Shown: positions 42,129 through 53,188, numbered from the stretch's first letter. The stretch is DNA of 64,000 nt from Pantoea anthophila (GCF_006494375.1 NZ_VHIZ01000052.1:248001-312000); one strand, 5' to 3'. Notes: generated by a model not told the origin, from the letters alone. Numbers and translations are program-made.

Positions 42129-42848
42129 TTATTTTCGCAGCTGGCGGCCGATCGCCTCAATAATATAGGTTACCGGAACCTGTGTCGTAATGTCTGTATT
42201 GTCAGCCAGACGAATAATCGGCACATGGTAGCAGAGGGTAAAATCGCCGATTTTCGCCAGCGAACTGCTCTCAGTATTCGTTATCGCAATGATTCTGCAC
42301 TTGTTCAGGCTGAACTGGCTGGCAATACGCAGGATCTCTTCGGTTTCACCGGAGACGGATAAAATAATCGCAATCGCGTTCTGATAGAGATCGGGACTGA
42401 TCGGATAATAGGGATCATCAATTGCGTGGCTGAATTTACCGAGGTTAGAGAAAAAGCGGGCGCCATATTTCGCCAGGCTGCCTGATGTGCCGACGCCAAT
42501 AAAGAAAACCTGCTCAGCCTGAGCAATTTTCTGTGCGGCCTGATCGATGAGCTGTTCAAACGCCGGATTGTTAATGCTGTTAAAGAAACTCAGCATCTCG
42601 CTCACCCCGGCGGTATTCAGCTGAGGCGTATGCTGCTGTTCGGCTAAGCGCAGACGAATGCGAAATTCTGACCAGCCTTCACAGTGCATCTTACGGCAGA
42701 AGCGCAGCACGGTGGTCGTGGAGACTCCCGCCTGCTCAGCCAGTTCGCGGATGGTCATATAACTGACGCCTTCACGATGTTTAATGATGAACTGATAGAC
42801 CTGCATTTCCAGATCGTTAAGACGGGCGAGATCGCGGTGCGAAAACAT
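42129..42848 (-). CDS. RpiR/MurR-family transcriptional regulator
   Basis: 239 residues. N-terminal helix-turn-helix of the RpiR type (MTIRELAEQAGVSTTTVLRFCRK, residues about 31-53) followed by a SIS sugar-phosphate-binding domain (QVFFIGVGTSGSLAKYGARF ... ILSVSGETEEILRIA). It is 115 bases upstream of bglA in the same direction, so control of bglA or of beta-glucoside use is the obvious guess, not shown. E. coli K-12 has no gene here in my recollection. AT-rich sequence upstream (42849-43016) likely holds the promoters of this gene and of trhA. Confidence 0.87.
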   Translation of the reverse strand: MFSHRDLARLNDLEMQVYQFIIKHREGVSYMTIRELAEQAGVSTTTVLRFCRKMHCEGWSEFRIRLRLAEQQHTPQLNTAGVSEMLSFFNSINNPAFEQLIDQAAQKIAQAEQVFFIGVGTSGSLAKYGARFFSNLGKFSHAIDDPYYPISPDLYQNAIAIILSVSGETEEILRIASQFSLNKCRIIAITNTESSSLAKIGDFTLCYHVPIIRLADNTDITTQVPVTYIIEAIGRQLRK

Positions 42849-43016
42849 GGATGACTCGTTGAACGGTTGACCTGGGGTCAGTTTATCAGATTCAGCAGCC
42901 GGTTTAACGGTTACAGAATTTCATAAGATAATTTTAGCGTACAGGTGTACACTGAAATCGTTATCAACCCGGCTGGAGAATATTATCACTGCGATTACGC
43001 TGTTCAGGACACACTT

Positions 43017-43682
43017 ATGACCCCCACACTTTCTCACAAACCACGACCCGCAGCGGACGACTGGTTCGGCGAAGAAATTGCCAACAGTATCAGTCATGGT
43101 CTGGGCTGTCTGTCAGGCATCGCTGGCCTGGTGCTGATGCTTCATCAGGCCATCGAACGCCAGGCGGATACTCTGACCTTTGTCAGCTACAGCCTTTATG
43201 GCGGCAGTATGATCCTGCTGTTTCTGGCTTCGACGCTCTATCACGCCATTCCCGATGGCCCGGTCCGGCCCTGGCTGAAAACGTTCGACCACTGCGCGAT
43301 CTATCTGCTTATCGCCGGAACCTACACGCCGTTTCTGCTGGTGGGACTCAGGACGCCGCTGGCGTATGGATTAATGGCGGTAATCTGGGGGCTGGCGCTG
43401 GCCGGTATTCTGTTTAAGCTTACCATTGCCCATCGCTTTAAAGTGCTGTCGCTGGTGACCTATCTCTGTATGGGGTGGCTGTCGCTGATCGTGGTTTATC
43501 AGCTGGCCATGATTATGCCGCCAGCCTGTATCTGGCTGCTGGCAGCAGGCGGGATAATCTACTCGCTGGGGGTGATTTTCTATGTGGCACGCCGCATTCC
43601 CTACAATCATGCCATCTGGCATGGATTCGTGCTGGGCGGCTCACTCTGTCATTTCTGCGCCATCTACTTCTATGTACGCTGA
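43017..43682 (+). CDS. trhA: Hemolysin III / PAQR-family membrane protein
   Basis: 221 residues from ATG 43017 (AGGAC upstream); the frame is open 72 bases earlier but without similarity. Seven transmembrane helices. Conserved [60 protein letters not shown] and [17 protein letters not shown] contain the histidines and Ser/Asp that bind zinc in the PAQR fold. E. coli YqfA (TrhA) is involved in membrane energetics and fatty-acid-related homeostasis. Confidence 0.94.
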   Translation: MTPTLSHKPRPAADDWFGEEIANSISHGLGCLSGIAGLVLMLHQAIERQADTLTFVSYSLYGGSMILLFLASTLYHAIPDGPVRPWLKTFDHCAIYLLIAGTYTPFLLVGLRTPLAYGLMAVIWGLALAGILFKLTIAHRFKVLSLVTYLCMGWLSLIVVYQLAMIMPPACIWLLAAGGIIYSLGVIFYVARRIPYNHAIWHGFVLGGSLCHFCAIYFYVR

Positions 43683-43695
43683 CGCTTCGCGAATG

Positions 43696-43720
43696 TGGCC
43701 CTGACGTGATGCCAGGGCCA
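43696..43720. terminator. Hairpin between trhA and ygfZ
   Basis: Stem TGGCCCTG / CAGGGCCA with a nine-base loop between the ends of convergent genes; no strong T-tract. Confidence 0.6.
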
Positions 43721-43729
43721 GAAGGTGAC

Positions 43730-44716
43730 TCAGCTCTCATCCAGCGAATAGGGCAGGGGCTGCACCGTCAGATGACCACCTTCATCGCCTTCAACCCGCA
43801 GCACGCTGTCCGGCTCCAGATCGTTGTTCAGCACCACCTGAATCCAGCTGGTGCCATCATCCAGCTGCACAGCCGCCAGCACGCTGCCGGTACGACGCCA
43901 GCGCTCACCCATCTGCAGCTCCAGCGGCGCGTTGGCCTCAGGCAGATGGCTTGCCTTACCCGCCAGCCAGTAAAGGGCGCGTTTGTTAGCACCGCGATAT
44001 TTCGCCCGTGCCACCATCTCCTGTCCGGCATAGCAGCCTTTTTTAAAGCTGATGGCATCCAGCGCCTGCAGGTTGGTGGCCTGCGGAATAAACTGCACGC
44101 TGGTGGCGGGAACGATCACCGGAATACCGGCTTCGATATCCAGCGCCAGCCACTGCTGGCTGTCGTTGAACTGCGCATCCTCGCTGAGTTTCTGCTTCAG
44201 CACGTCGGCCTGGGCCGGTGATGTCACAATCAGAAAACGTTCGGCCGGATGCGCAAACCACAACAGGGTAGTCTCACCCTGATGCACCACTGGTTTCTCG
44301 CTGTCAGGCAACGCCTCAAACAGGTTAGCCAGGGCAGCACGCGCCTGGAAACCGGCCACACCCAGCAGAAGTGCTTCATCGTCGGGCATCATCGTGACTT
44401 TTGAAAACACCGCATATTTCTTCAGCTCGGCCAACTGGGTGTCGCGCAGTTCACGCCGGATCAGGTAGGCATACCCTTCACCGCGATGAAACAGACGCAG
44501 ATTGCTCCACATTTTGCCTTTGGCGTCGCAGTGCGCGGCGGGGGAGTGATGATTGGCATCCAGCGCCGCGACATCCAGCGTTAACTGACCCTGCAGGTAG
44601 GCAGTGCTGTCCGCACCGGTAATCGAAACCAGTGCCCAGCTGTCCAGTGACATCAGGGTTAGCGGCAGACGGGACGACGCGGCAGGCTGGCGCGGCGGTA
44701 AAGTAAAAGTGGGCAT
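43730..44716 (-). CDS. ygfZ: Folate-binding Fe-S cluster repair protein YgfZ
   Basis: 328 residues from ATG 44716 (AGGATATCTCC upstream; longer frame rejected because homologues start MxFTxFPPRQP). COG0354 family related to GcvT, binds tetrahydrofolate and helps maintain certain Fe-S enzymes such as MiaB. The signature [22 protein letters not shown] with the essential Cys is intact. Divergent from sdhE, as in E. coli. Confidence 0.96.
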   Translation of the reverse strand: MPTFTLPPRQPAASSRLPLTLMSLDSWALVSITGADSTAYLQGQLTLDVAALDANHHSPAAHCDAKGKMWSNLRLFHRGEGYAYLIRRELRDTQLAELKKYAVFSKVTMMPDDEALLLGVAGFQARAALANLFEALPDSEKPVVHQGETTLLWFAHPAERFLIVTSPAQADVLKQKLSEDAQFNDSQQWLALDIEAGIPVIVPATSVQFIPQATNLQALDAISFKKGCYAGQEMVARAKYRGANKRALYWLAGKASHLPEANAPLELQMGERWRRTGSVLAAVQLDDGTSWIQVVLNNDLEPDSVLRVEGDEGGHLTVQPLPYSLDES

Positions 44717-44942
44717 GGAGATATCCTGTGTAAGAAGGTTCATCCGGAACAATGTCTTCAATGTTAAAAGAGCCGCCTGGCAATGCAAACTGTTTACGGA
44801 AAACGGCGCACAAAAGGCGTGATAGCCCTGCAAAGAGGCCGCCTGAAATGTGGCAGGTTGCACAGCATGCGACGCAGCGCCTGCGAGCCGTAGTAAACCA
44901 GGTTACACTAAGCGCCACGTTGTGAACTGTGGAAACTGATGC

Positions 44943-45209
44943 ATGGATATTAATGATAAATCACGTATTCAGTGGGCCTGCCGTCGCGGCATGCTGGAAC
45001 TGGATGTGGCGATTATGCCGTTCTTCAAATTTGAGTATGACACGCTGAGCGACACCGATAAGCAGGTCTTTGTCGCGCTGCTGAAGAGTGACGATCCCGA
45101 TCTGTTCAACTGGCTGATGAATCACGGCGAGCCAAAGGATCCTGAGCTTAAGCGGATGGTCAATCTCATCCAGCAGCGCAACCATGAGCGCGGCCCGGTG
45201 GCAATGTAA
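44943..45209 (+). CDS. sdhE: FAD assembly factor SdhE
   Basis: 88 residues. Promotes covalent flavinylation of SdhA (and FrdA). The conserved RRGMLELD (RGxxE motif) and [12 protein letters not shown] are present. The coding end overlaps cptA by 26 bases, so both are made from one transcript. Confidence 0.97.
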   Translation: MDINDKSRIQWACRRGMLELDVAIMPFFKFEYDTLSDTDKQVFVALLKSDDPDLFNWLMNHGEPKDPELKRMVNLIQQRNHERGPVAM

Positions 45210-45594
45210 GCTGCGGCCCTCCCGGCTGGCGTGCGGGGTGCTGTGCGTCTGGCTGGTGGCTGCCGTCTCGGGCGTGCTGCTGATGGCGCTGCCCGTGGGT
45301 GGGGAGCTGCTGCGGAGCGGAATGATCCTGCTGTTGCTGGCGGAGGGCGGTCGTGTCTGCCGGCGGCTGAGGCTGCGGCATGGGACGCTGGAGCGGGAAA
45401 GTGTCCATTGCTGGATCTGGCAGGGAAAACGCTGGCGTCCCACTCAGCCACTGCGCTGGTTACCGGCAGGCGTGCTGCTGGTGGCGAAGAGCGAAGAGGG
45501 TGACAGGCTGCGCTGGTGGCTGATGCAGGACGCTATGCAGCCTGACGAATGGCGGGCGTTGCGCGCCTGCTGCTTCAGCAGGCCGCGACATTAA
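45184..45594 (+). CDS. cptA: YgfX/CptA-family membrane protein
   Basis: 136 residues, start ATG 45184 inside the sdhE end. Two hydrophobic segments (about residues 17-37 and 42-55), then a basic/aromatic cytoplasmic part with [20 protein letters not shown] and [16 protein letters not shown]. Identity to E. coli YgfX is modest but layout and position agree. YgfX was proposed as toxin of an sdhE-cptA pair acting on FtsZ and MreB; later work linked it to SdhE function, so the toxin label is uncertain. Confidence 0.85.
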   Translation: MSAARWQCKLRPSRLACGVLCVWLVAAVSGVLLMALPVGGELLRSGMILLLLAEGGRVCRRLRLRHGTLERESVHCWIWQGKRWRPTQPLRWLPAGVLLVAKSEEGDRLRWWLMQDAMQPDEWRALRACCFSRPRH

Positions 45595-45704
45595 CGGCGA
45601 AGAGGCATAAGCGCGCATGTCGACTGACCCGCGGCCGGTCAGGTTCTGTCAGGCATTCCGCGCCGTCTCCGTAGGTGGCTGGCGGCCGCAACGGCTGAAG
45701 AGGG

Positions 45705-46223
45705 TTACAGCAGTCCGGCAGTCTCGGTTAGCACCTGCTCGCACCACTGCTCAACGCGCTCATCAGTCACCTCAAACTGATTCACGTCATCCAGCGCCAG
45801 GCCGACAAACTGTGTGCCATCGGCAGTGAGCGGTCGGGGACTGGTGAACTCATAGCCCTCCAGCGGCCAGTAGCCTACGAAACGTACCCCCATCGGCTGC
45901 AGCAAATCGTGCAGCATGCCGAGCGCATCCAGAAACCATTCACCGTAGCCAATCTGATCGCCCATACCATACAGCGCCACAATCTTATTCTGCAGATTCA
46001 GCGCGGGCAGCTGCGTCCAGATCGCCTCCCAGTCCTCCTGCAACTCACCAAAATCCCAGGTGGGGATGCCCATGATCAGCAAATCGTACTGCTCCATCAG
46101 ACGCGGGTCATCATCCTTAACGTTATGCAGCGTGACCAGCTCGTCGCCGATGAAATCGCGAATTTTCTCCGCCACGATTTCGGTGTAACAGGTACTGGAA
46201 CCGTAAAACAGACCGATTTTCAT
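45705..46223 (-). CDS. fldB: Flavodoxin 2
   Basis: 172 residues from [20 protein letters not shown] (ATG 46223). Long-chain flavodoxin; the FMN phosphate loop is YGSSTCYTE and the isoalloxazine loops [14 protein letters not shown] and [19 protein letters not shown]. FldB is an electron carrier induced by superoxide through SoxRS in E. coli. A longer upstream frame lacks homology. Divergent from xerD. Confidence 0.95.
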   Translation of the reverse strand: MKIGLFYGSSTCYTEIVAEKIRDFIGDELVTLHNVKDDDPRLMEQYDLLIMGIPTWDFGELQEDWEAIWTQLPALNLQNKIVALYGMGDQIGYGEWFLDALGMLHDLLQPMGVRFVGYWPLEGYEFTSPRPLTADGTQFVGLALDDVNQFEVTDERVEQWCEQVLTETAGLL

Positions 46224-46325
46224 GCAGATAACACTCTGTAAATACTGACTTTGGCGCAATTGTACCAGAAGCGCTGCTGAATCAGGCATAATGAGCATGA
46301 TTTTACACCAGACGGCGGAGATAAC

Positions 46326-47219
46326 GTGCAGGACAGCGAACTGACAGAACAGTTTCTTGATGCGCTCTGGATTGAGCGCAATCTGGCGCAGAACACGCTC
46401 TTCTCCTATCGCCAGGATCTCCAGACGCTGACCGGCTGGCTGGCGCATCACCAGCTGACGCTGCTCAGCGTGACGCCAGCCGATCTGCAGCAGTTTCTGG
46501 CTGAACGGCTGGAAGGAGGCTACAAGGCGACCAGCTCAGCGCGGCTGCTCAGCGCCATGCGTCGCCTGTTCCAGTATCTGTACCGTGAAAAAGTGCGCCC
46601 CGACGATCCCAGTGCGCTGCTCTCGGCACCCAAACTGCCACAGCGACTGCCGAAAGATCTCACTGAGGCGCAGGTCGAGCGGCTGTTGCAGGCACCCAAT
46701 ACCGATATCCCACTGGAGCTGCGCGATAAGGCGATGCTGGAGCTGCTCTATGCCACCGGCCTGCGCGTCTCCGAACTGACAGGGCTGACGCTCAGCGACA
46801 TCAGCCTGCGTCAGGGCGTCGTCCGGGTAATCGGTAAAGGTGATAAAGAGCGGCTGGTGCCATTAGGTGAAGAAGCGGTTTACTGGCTGGAGCAATATAT
46901 GGAACATGGTCGCCCGTGGCTGCTTAATGGTCAGACGCTGGACGTGATGTTTCCCAGTAATCGGGCGCAGCAGATGACGCGGCAGACCTTCTGGCATCGG
47001 ATTAAGCATTACGCCACGCTGGCGGGCATCGACGCCGAAAAGTTATCACCCCATGTGATGCGCCATGCCTTTGCCACGCATCTGCTGAACCACGGCGCCG
47101 ATTTACGTGTCGTACAGATGTTGCTGGGGCACAGCGATCTCTCCACCACGCAAATTTATACGCATGTCGCCACCGAGCGCCTGCGTCAGTTGCATCAACA
47201 ACACCATCCGCGAGCCTGA
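46326..47219 (+). CDS. xerD: Tyrosine recombinase XerD
   Basis: 297 residues with a GTG start at 46326. With XerC it resolves chromosome dimers at dif under FtsK control. The catalytic residues are seen: Arg in [14 protein letters not shown], Lys in [31 protein letters not shown] (His, Arg), [16 protein letters not shown] (His and the nucleophile Tyr). N-terminal SAM-like DNA-binding domain covers residues 1-100. First gene of xerD-dsbC-recJ. Confidence 0.98.
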   Translation: MQDSELTEQFLDALWIERNLAQNTLFSYRQDLQTLTGWLAHHQLTLLSVTPADLQQFLAERLEGGYKATSSARLLSAMRRLFQYLYREKVRPDDPSALLSAPKLPQRLPKDLTEAQVERLLQAPNTDIPLELRDKAMLELLYATGLRVSELTGLTLSDISLRQGVVRVIGKGDKERLVPLGEEAVYWLEQYMEHGRPWLLNGQTLDVMFPSNRAQQMTRQTFWHRIKHYATLAGIDAEKLSPHVMRHAFATHLLNHGADLRVVQMLLGHSDLSTTQIYTHVATERLRQLHQQHHPRA

Positions 47220-47240
47220 ACCGCGGCCATAAGGACAACG

Positions 47241-47954
47241 ATGAACAAGCATTTTGCCATGCTGGCCCTGTTAGCCAGCGCCTTTTCCGGTCTTGCTCAG
47301 GCCGATGACAGCGCTATCCAGCAATCCCTGAAAAAGCTCGGGCTGAATCAGACAGAGATCAGCCCGTCCCCGCTGCCAGGGTTCAAAACCGTGCTGTCAG
47401 AGAGCGGCGTGCTCTACGTGACCGACGACGGTAAACATATGATTCAGGGTCCGCTGTATGACGTCAGCGGCACTCAGCCGGTTAACGTCACCAATAAGCT
47501 GCTCGACAAAAAGGTCGAGGCGCTGGTGCCGGAGATGATCGTCTACAAAGCGCCTAAAGAGCAGCATGTCGTGACCGTCTTTACCGACATTACCTGCGGC
47601 TACTGTCACAAGCTGCACGAGCAGATGGCGGACTACAACGCACTGGGTATCACCGTGCGCTACCTGGCGTTTCCGCGGGAAGGGCTGAATGGTCAGATCG
47701 CACCGGCGATGAAAGCGATCTGGTGCAGCGCCGACCGCAACAAAGCCTTTGACGAGGCGATGAAAGGCAATGCGCCGAAGATGGCTGCGCCCGACAGCTG
47801 CAAAATTGATATTGCTCAGCACTACAAACTGGGCGTGCTGTTCGGCATTCAGGGCACCCCGGCCATGCTCACCGACAGCGGCATGATGATCCCCGGTTAT
47901 CAGACGCCGCAGGAGCTGAAGCAGGTGCTGGACAATCAGAAGCGTGGTGGTTAA
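47241..47954 (+). CDS. dsbC: Thiol:disulfide interchange protein DsbC
   Basis: 237 residues. Signal peptide MNKHFAMLALLASAFSGLAQA cleaved before Asp22. Dimerisation domain then thioredoxin fold with the CGYC redox pair at residues 119-122 in FTDITCGYCHKLHEQM, the cis-Pro in GIQGTPAML, and a second cysteine pair. Periplasmic disulfide isomerase. 21 bases after xerD and three bases before recJ. Confidence 0.97.
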   Translation: MNKHFAMLALLASAFSGLAQADDSAIQQSLKKLGLNQTEISPSPLPGFKTVLSESGVLYVTDDGKHMIQGPLYDVSGTQPVNVTNKLLDKKVEALVPEMIVYKAPKEQHVVTVFTDITCGYCHKLHEQMADYNALGITVRYLAFPREGLNGQIAPAMKAIWCSADRNKAFDEAMKGNAPKMAAPDSCKIDIAQHYKLGVLFGIQGTPAMLTDSGMMIPGYQTPQELKQVLDNQKRGG

Positions 47955-47957
47955 TCG

Positions 47958-49694
47958 GTGGTAAAACAGGATGTGGAACTCCGTCGCCGTGAGGTGACGG
48001 TAGACGATGCGCTGCCGGCGACCCTGCCGCCGCTGCTGAAGCGACTCTATCTGCACCGCGGTGTGCGCGATGCCGCAGAGCTGGAGCGCGGTGCAAAAAA
48101 TCTGCTGCCGTTTCAATCCTTAAGCGGGATTGAGAGTGCCGTTGCGCTACTGCATCAGGCGCTGCTGGATGGCCGTCGCATCATGGTGGTCGGCGACTTT
48201 GATGCCGATGGCGCGACCAGTACCGCGCTGACGGTGATGGCGCTGCGCAGTATGGGCGGCAGTAACGTGCAGTATCTGGTGCCGAATCGCTTTGAAGATG
48301 GGTATGGCCTCAGCCCGGAAGTGGTAGAGCAGGCGCGTGCACGGGGCGCCGCCATGATCCTGACGGTCGATAACGGCATCTCCTCCCACGCCGGGGTGGA
48401 GTACGCGCATCAGCACGGCATTCCGGTGCTGATCACCGACCATCACCTGCCGGGCGAGACCTTACCGGCCGCTGAGGCGATCGTGAATCCTAACCTGCCC
48501 GACTGCGATTTTCCTTCGCGGGCGCTGGCGGGCGTTGGCGTTGCGTTCTATCTGATGCTGGCGCTGCGCGCCCATCTGCGCACCCAGGGCTGGTTCGGCG
48601 TTACCCGCGCCGAGCCAAATCTGGCCGGGATGCTGGACCTGGTGGCGCTCGGCACGGTCGCCGATGTGGTGCCGCTCGACGTTAACAACCGTATTCTGGT
48701 ATGGCAGGGGCTGAGCCGTATCCGGGCCGGAAAATGCCGGCCAGGCATCCGGGCGCTGCTGGAGATTGCGAATCGCGATGCGCGTCAGCTGGCGGCCAGC
48801 GATCTCGGTTTTGCGCTGGGGCCACGGCTTAATGCCGCGGGGCGGCTCGACGACATGTCGGTGGGCGTGGCGCTGCTGATGACTGATGACCTGAGTCAGG
48901 CGCGGATGTTAGCCAGTGAGCTGGACGCACTCAACCAGACGCGAAAAGAGATCGAGCAGGGCATGCAGAGCGAGGCGCTGGCGCTGTGTCAGGCGCTGGA
49001 GCGTGAGCAGCGCGATCTGCCGCTGGGACTGGCCTTCTATCATCCCGAGTGGCATCAGGGCGTCGTGGGCATTCTGGCCTCACGACTGAAAGAGCGTTTT
49101 CATCGTCCGGTCATTGCCTTCGCCCCCGCGGGCGATGGCACGCTGAAAGGCTCGGGACGTTCGATTGCCGGTCTGCATCTGCGTGATGCGCTGGAGCGGC
49201 TGGATACCCTGAACCCCGGCCTGATGCTGAAGTTTGGTGGCCACGCGATGGCGGCAGGCTTATCGCTGGAAACGGACCGCTACGAGGAGTTTCGTCAGCG
49301 CTTTGCCGACCTGGTCGGTGAGTGGCTGGACGGCGAATCGCTGCAGGGCATCATCTGGTCTGACGGTGCGCTGCAACCGCAGGATTTTTCGCTGCAGACG
49401 GCTGAGATGCTGCGTGAGGCGGGCCCCTGGGGCCAGGCGTTCCCGGAACCGGCCTTCGACGGCCGGTTTAAGCTGCTGCAACAGCGGCTGGTGGGCGAGC
49501 GGCATCTGAAAGTAATGGTCGAACCGCTAGACGGCGGTCCGCTGATCGACGGTATCGCCTTTAATGTCGATACCACACTGTGGCCCGACAGCAGCGTGCG
49601 TCAGGTCGAACTGGCTTATAAGCTGGATATCAACGAGTATCGCGGTAACCGCTCGGTACAGCTGATCATCGACCATCTCTGGCCGCTGAACTAG
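47958..49694 (+). CDS. recJ: Single-strand DNA 5'-3' exonuclease RecJ
   Basis: 578 residues; GTG start at 47958 as in E. coli. DHH/DHHA1 nuclease in recombination and mismatch and base repair. Motifs: IMVVGDFDADGATSTALTVM, LTVDNGISSHAG, LITDHHLPGETLPAAEAI, and LNAAGRLDDMSVG; DHHA1 has KGSGRSIAGLHLRDAL and MLKFGGHAMAAGLSLE. Tight spacing to dsbC suggests co-translation. Confidence 0.97.
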   Translation: MVKQDVELRRREVTVDDALPATLPPLLKRLYLHRGVRDAAELERGAKNLLPFQSLSGIESAVALLHQALLDGRRIMVVGDFDADGATSTALTVMALRSMGGSNVQYLVPNRFEDGYGLSPEVVEQARARGAAMILTVDNGISSHAGVEYAHQHGIPVLITDHHLPGETLPAAEAIVNPNLPDCDFPSRALAGVGVAFYLMLALRAHLRTQGWFGVTRAEPNLAGMLDLVALGTVADVVPLDVNNRILVWQGLSRIRAGKCRPGIRALLEIANRDARQLAASDLGFALGPRLNAAGRLDDMSVGVALLMTDDLSQARMLASELDALNQTRKEIEQGMQSEALALCQALEREQRDLPLGLAFYHPEWHQGVVGILASRLKERFHRPVIAFAPAGDGTLKGSGRSIAGLHLRDALERLDTLNPGLMLKFGGHAMAAGLSLETDRYEEFRQRFADLVGEWLDGESLQGIIWSDGALQPQDFSLQTAEMLREAGPWGQAFPEPAFDGRFKLLQQRLVGERHLKVMVEPLDGGPLIDGIAFNVDTTLWPDSSVRQVELAYKLDINEYRGNRSVQLIIDHLWPLN

Positions 49695-49919
49695 GTTCTG
49701 TCAGGTTTGCGCCTCTGCGGTGATGGCAGGTGCGCATGCCTGACTGCCTTCCGTTGTCTCCTCTGACGGGGCCACAGCGCCATCAGCCGGGAAGAAAATG
49801 CGGCGCGTCACGCCGTTCCCGCATCCCCCCTGTCTCAACGCTACAAACTGCCGCCAGTTTCGGGTAAACTTGTGCGTTAAATTTCCTGTCCCATCGAACA
49901 TAAGAAAGACGCTAAAGCC

Positions 49920-51018
49920 ATGTTTGAAATCAACCCGGTCAAAAACCGTATTCAGGACCTCAGTGAGCGCAGCGACGTTCTTCGGGGGTATCTTTGACTA
50001 CGATGCCAAGAAAGAACGCCTCGAAGAAGTAAACGCCGAGCTGGAACAGCCCGATGTCTGGAACGAACCTGAGCGTGCTCAGGCGCTGGGCAAAGAGCGC
50101 GCCTCGCTGGAAGCGATCGTGCAGACGCTGGATCAGATGGCGCAGGGCCTGGAAGATGTGCAGGGTCTGCTGGAGCTGGCCGTCGAAGCGGAAGACGAAG
50201 AGACTTTCAACGAAGCGGTTGCCGAGCTGGACGTGCTTGAGGGCAAGCTGGGCGAACTGGAGTTCCGCCGCATGTTCTCCGGCGAGTATGACAGCGCTGA
50301 CTGCTACATCGACCTGCAGGCCGGTTCCGGCGGCACCGAAGCGCAGGACTGGGCCAGCATGCTGATGCGTATGTATCTGCGTTGGGCCGAAGCAAAAGGC
50401 TTCAAAACCGAAATTATCGAAGAGTCTGAAGGTGAAGTCGCGGGCATCAAATCCGTGACCATTCGCGTGTCAGGCGACTACGCCTTCGGCTGGCTGCGCA
50501 CGGAAACCGGCGTCCATCGCCTGGTGCGTAAGAGTCCGTTCGACTCCGGCGGCCGTCGTCACACCTCATTCAGCTCCGCCTTTATTTACCCGGAAGTGGA
50601 TGACGATATTGATATCGACATCAACCCGGCGGATCTGCGTATTGACGTCTATCGCGCATCGGGCGCGGGCGGTCAGCACGTTAACCGGACGGAATCTGCG
50701 GTGCGTATTACCCACATTCCGACCGGAACGGTGACTCAGTGTCAGAACGACCGTTCTCAGCACAAGAACAAAGATCAGGCGATGAAGCAGATGAAGGCGA
50801 AGCTGTACGAGCTTGAGATGCAGAAGAAAAATGCTGAGAAACAGGCGCTGGAAGACAACAAGTCTGACATCGGCTGGGGAAGTCAGATCCGTTCTTACGT
50901 GCTTGATGATGCCCGCATCAAAGATCTGCGCACCGGCGTAGAGACGCGTAACACCCAGGCTGTACTGGACGGCGATCTGGATCGATTCATTGAAGCTAGT
51001 TTAAAAGCAGGGTTATAA
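49920..51018 (+). CDS. prfB: Peptide chain release factor 2 (programmed +1 frameshift)
   Basis: 365 residues when the first 25 codons (ATG 49920, [20 protein letters not shown]...) are joined to the +1 frame after CTT at 49992-49994. An in-frame TGA at 49995-49997 ends the zero frame; the ribosome slips to read GAC and continues [15 protein letters not shown]2 recognises UGA and UAA via Ser-Pro-Phe ([13 protein letters not shown]) and triggers hydrolysis with GGQ in [14 protein letters not shown]. The frameshift makes RF2 limit its own synthesis. lysS follows after nine bases. Confidence 0.98.
49983..49998 (+). promoter_or_regulatory. RF2 frameshift signal
   Basis: CGGGGGTATCTTTGAC: the internal Shine-Dalgarno-like GGGGG ends three bases before the CTT slippery codon and TGA stop, followed by C, the poor termination context. 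Spacing equals that of E. coli prfB (AGGGGGTATCTTTGAC). Confidence 0.97.
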
Positions 51019-51027
51019 GGAACCGAC

Positions 51028-52548
51028 ATGTCTGAACAACAACCGCAGAGCGCTGACGCCGCCGTTGAGTTAAATAACGAACTGAAAACGCGTCGCGAAA
51101 AGCTGAGCGTGCTGCGTGCAAATGGCGTGGCGTTTCCTAACGATTTCCGTCGTGACAGCCTCTCTGACCAGCTGCACGCCAGCTATGGCGAGAAGAGCAA
51201 CGAAGAGCTTGAAGATCTCGGCATCGAAGTGAGTGTGGCGGGTCGTATGATGACCCGTCGCATCATGGGTAAAGCCTCTTTCGTGACCCTGCAGGATGTG
51301 GGTGGCCGCATTCAGCTGTACGTTTCGCGTGATGACCTGGCGGAAGGGATCTACAACGAGCAGTTCAAAAAGTGGGATCTCGGCGATATCCTCGGCGCGC
51401 GCGGCAAGCTGTTTAAAACCAAAACCGGCGAACTGTCGATTCACTGTTCTGAACTGCGCCTGCTGACCAAAGCCCTGCGTCCGTTGCCGGACAAGTTCCA
51501 CGGCCTGGCCGATCAGGAAACCCGTTACCGTCAGCGCTATCTCGACCTCATCGCCAACGATGAGTCGCGCAATACCTTCCGCATTCGTTCGCAGATCATG
51601 GCCGGTATCCGTCAGTTCATGGTGAGCCGTGACTTTATGGAAGTGGAAACGCCGATGATGCAGGTGATCCCGGGCGGCGCGTCTGCGCGTCCTTTCATCA
51701 CCCATCACAATGCGCTGGATATCGACATGTATCTGCGTATTGCCCCGGAGCTTTACCTGAAGCGTCTGGTGGTGGGCGGGTTTGATCGCGTGTTCGAGAT
51801 CAACCGTAACTTCCGTAACGAAGGGATTTCGCCACGTCATAACCCAGAGTTCACCATGATGGAACTCTATATGGCCTACGCGGATTACAAAGATCTGATC
51901 GAGCTGACCGAGAGCCTGTTCCGCACGCTGGCGCAGGATGTGCTGGGCAGCACGGTGGTGCCTTACGGTGAGCAGGAGTTTGATTTCGGTAAGCCGTTTG
52001 AAAAACTGACCATGCGCGAAGCGATCAAAAAGTATCGTCCTGAAACCGATCTGGCCGATCTGGAAGACTTTGATAAAGCGGTGGCGATTGCGCAATCACT
52101 GCACATCAAAGTTGAGAAGAGCTGGGGTCTGGGCCGCGTCGTAACGGAGATTTTCGAAGAGACGGCAGAGGCGAATCTGATTCAGCCAACCTTCATCACC
52201 GAATACCCGGCAGAAGTGTCGCCGCTGGCCCGTCGTAACGACGAGAACCCGGAAATCACGGATCGCTTTGAGTTCTTCATTGGTGGTCGTGAAATCGGTA
52301 ACGGCTTCTCGGAGCTGAACGATGCGGAAGATCAGGCTGAGCGTTTCCTGCAGCAGGTAAATGCCAAAGATGCCGGTGACGACGAAGCGATGTTCTATGA
52401 CGAAGATTACGTTACCGCACTGGAACATGGTCTGCCGCCAACCGCCGGTCTGGGTATCGGTATCGACCGTATGGTGATGCTGTTTACCAACAGCCACACC
52501 ATCCGTGACGTCATCCTGTTCCCGGCACTGCGTCCAGGCAGCAAGTAA
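51028..52548 (+). CDS. lysS: Lysyl-tRNA synthetase (class II)
   Basis: 506 residues (E. coli 505). OB-fold anticodon domain ([21 protein letters not shown]) then class II core: motif 1 [20 protein letters not shown], motif 2 [20 protein letters not shown], motif 3 [16 protein letters not shown]. Forms an operon with prfB as in other enterics. Only one lysyl-tRNA synthetase gene is in the window. Confidence 0.98.
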   Translation: MSEQQPQSADAAVELNNELKTRREKLSVLRANGVAFPNDFRRDSLSDQLHASYGEKSNEELEDLGIEVSVAGRMMTRRIMGKASFVTLQDVGGRIQLYVSRDDLAEGIYNEQFKKWDLGDILGARGKLFKTKTGELSIHCSELRLLTKALRPLPDKFHGLADQETRYRQRYLDLIANDESRNTFRIRSQIMAGIRQFMVSRDFMEVETPMMQVIPGGASARPFITHHNALDIDMYLRIAPELYLKRLVVGGFDRVFEINRNFRNEGISPRHNPEFTMMELYMAYADYKDLIELTESLFRTLAQDVLGSTVVPYGEQEFDFGKPFEKLTMREAIKKYRPETDLADLEDFDKAVAIAQSLHIKVEKSWGLGRVVTEIFEETAEANLIQPTFITEYPAEVSPLARRNDENPEITDRFEFFIGGREIGNGFSELNDAEDQAERFLQQVNAKDAGDDEAMFYDEDYVTALEHGLPPTAGLGIGIDRMVMLFTNSHTIRDVILFPALRPGSK

Positions 52549-52566
52549 GTCTGACTGTTAACAGAA

Positions 52567-52593
52567 AAGGCCGGGATATCCCGGCTTTTTTTA
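52567..52593 (+). terminator. lysS terminator
   Basis: Stem GCCGGG / CCCGGC with an ATAT loop, extended by A-T pairs, then T7. Confidence 0.95.
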
Positions 52594-52693
52594 TACCTAT
52601 GCCAGAATCAGACACTGCTTTTCGCCTCGCGATGCTTGTGCTTGAGCCGTGCTGCTCCCTATGCCAGGCTGAATACCTTAACCAGGAGCAAAC

Positions 52694-53188
52694 ATGATGC
52701 AACGTCCCGACTGCATTCGCCACTGGCAAGCGCTGGAAGGTGAAGATAATGAACATTATGCCGACAGCGATGAGCGCATGTCGATTGGTGCTCCACTGGG
52801 TAGGTTGCTGGGATTAACCCGCCTTGGCATTCATCATGAAAGGCTGTTGCCCGGACGTCGCATGTCTTATCCCCACGCAGAAAGCGCAGAAGAAGAGTTC
52901 ATTTTTGTGCTTGAAGGTCATCCTGATGCCTGGATCAACGGCGAGCTGTACCCGTTGTCGCCAGGTGATGCCGTGGCTTTTCCGGCGGGCACTGGCATTT
53001 GCCACACCTTTATAAACAACAGTGAGCATGAGGCACGTTTTTTAGTGGTGGGGGAAACCAGTAAGCCTGAAAATCGTATTGCTTACCCTCTTAACCCGGA
53101 CTACGAAGCAACCCGTGAAGACAGATGGCTCAATCCGCCCGAACATCCTATGGGCAACCATCCTGGTTTGCCCGACAAAAAATCTTAG
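52694..53188 (+). CDS. Cupin-domain protein
   Basis: 164 residues from ATG 52694 (CCAGGAGCAAAC upstream; a second ATG follows at once). A single cupin barrel: LLPGRRMSYPHAESAEEEFIFVLEGHPDAWI is motif 1 with candidate metal ligands His and Glu, and LSPGDAVAFPAGTGICHTFIN is motif 2 with the last histidine. The C-terminal tail, NPDYEATREDRWLNPPEHPMG, is unlike sugar isomerases. Substrate unknown. It lies alone between lysS and the convergent protease gene, which it overlaps by four bases. Confidence 0.8.
   Translation: MMQRPDCIRHWQALEGEDNEHYADSDERMSIGAPLGRLLGLTRLGIHHERLLPGRRMSYPHAESAEEEFIFVLEGHPDAWINGELYPLSPGDAVAFPAGTGICHTFINNSEHEARFLVVGETSKPENRIAYPLNPDYEATREDRWLNPPEHPMGNHPGLPDKKS

Noticed and set aside
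45184-45594. sdhE-cptA as a novel toxin-antitoxin system
   Set aside because: The pair matches E. coli ygfY-ygfX; SdhE is a flavinylation factor and the toxin claim for CptA is disputed, so it is not a new system.
49798-51018. prfB as a 406-residue gene or a frameshifted pseudogene
   Set aside because: The +1 frame is open upstream by chance. The RF2 N-terminus is in the zero frame from 49920 and the TGA is the conserved programmed frameshift site.
51070-52095. 341-codon minus-strand frame opposite lysS
   Set aside because: Shadow of lysS; no homology recognised.
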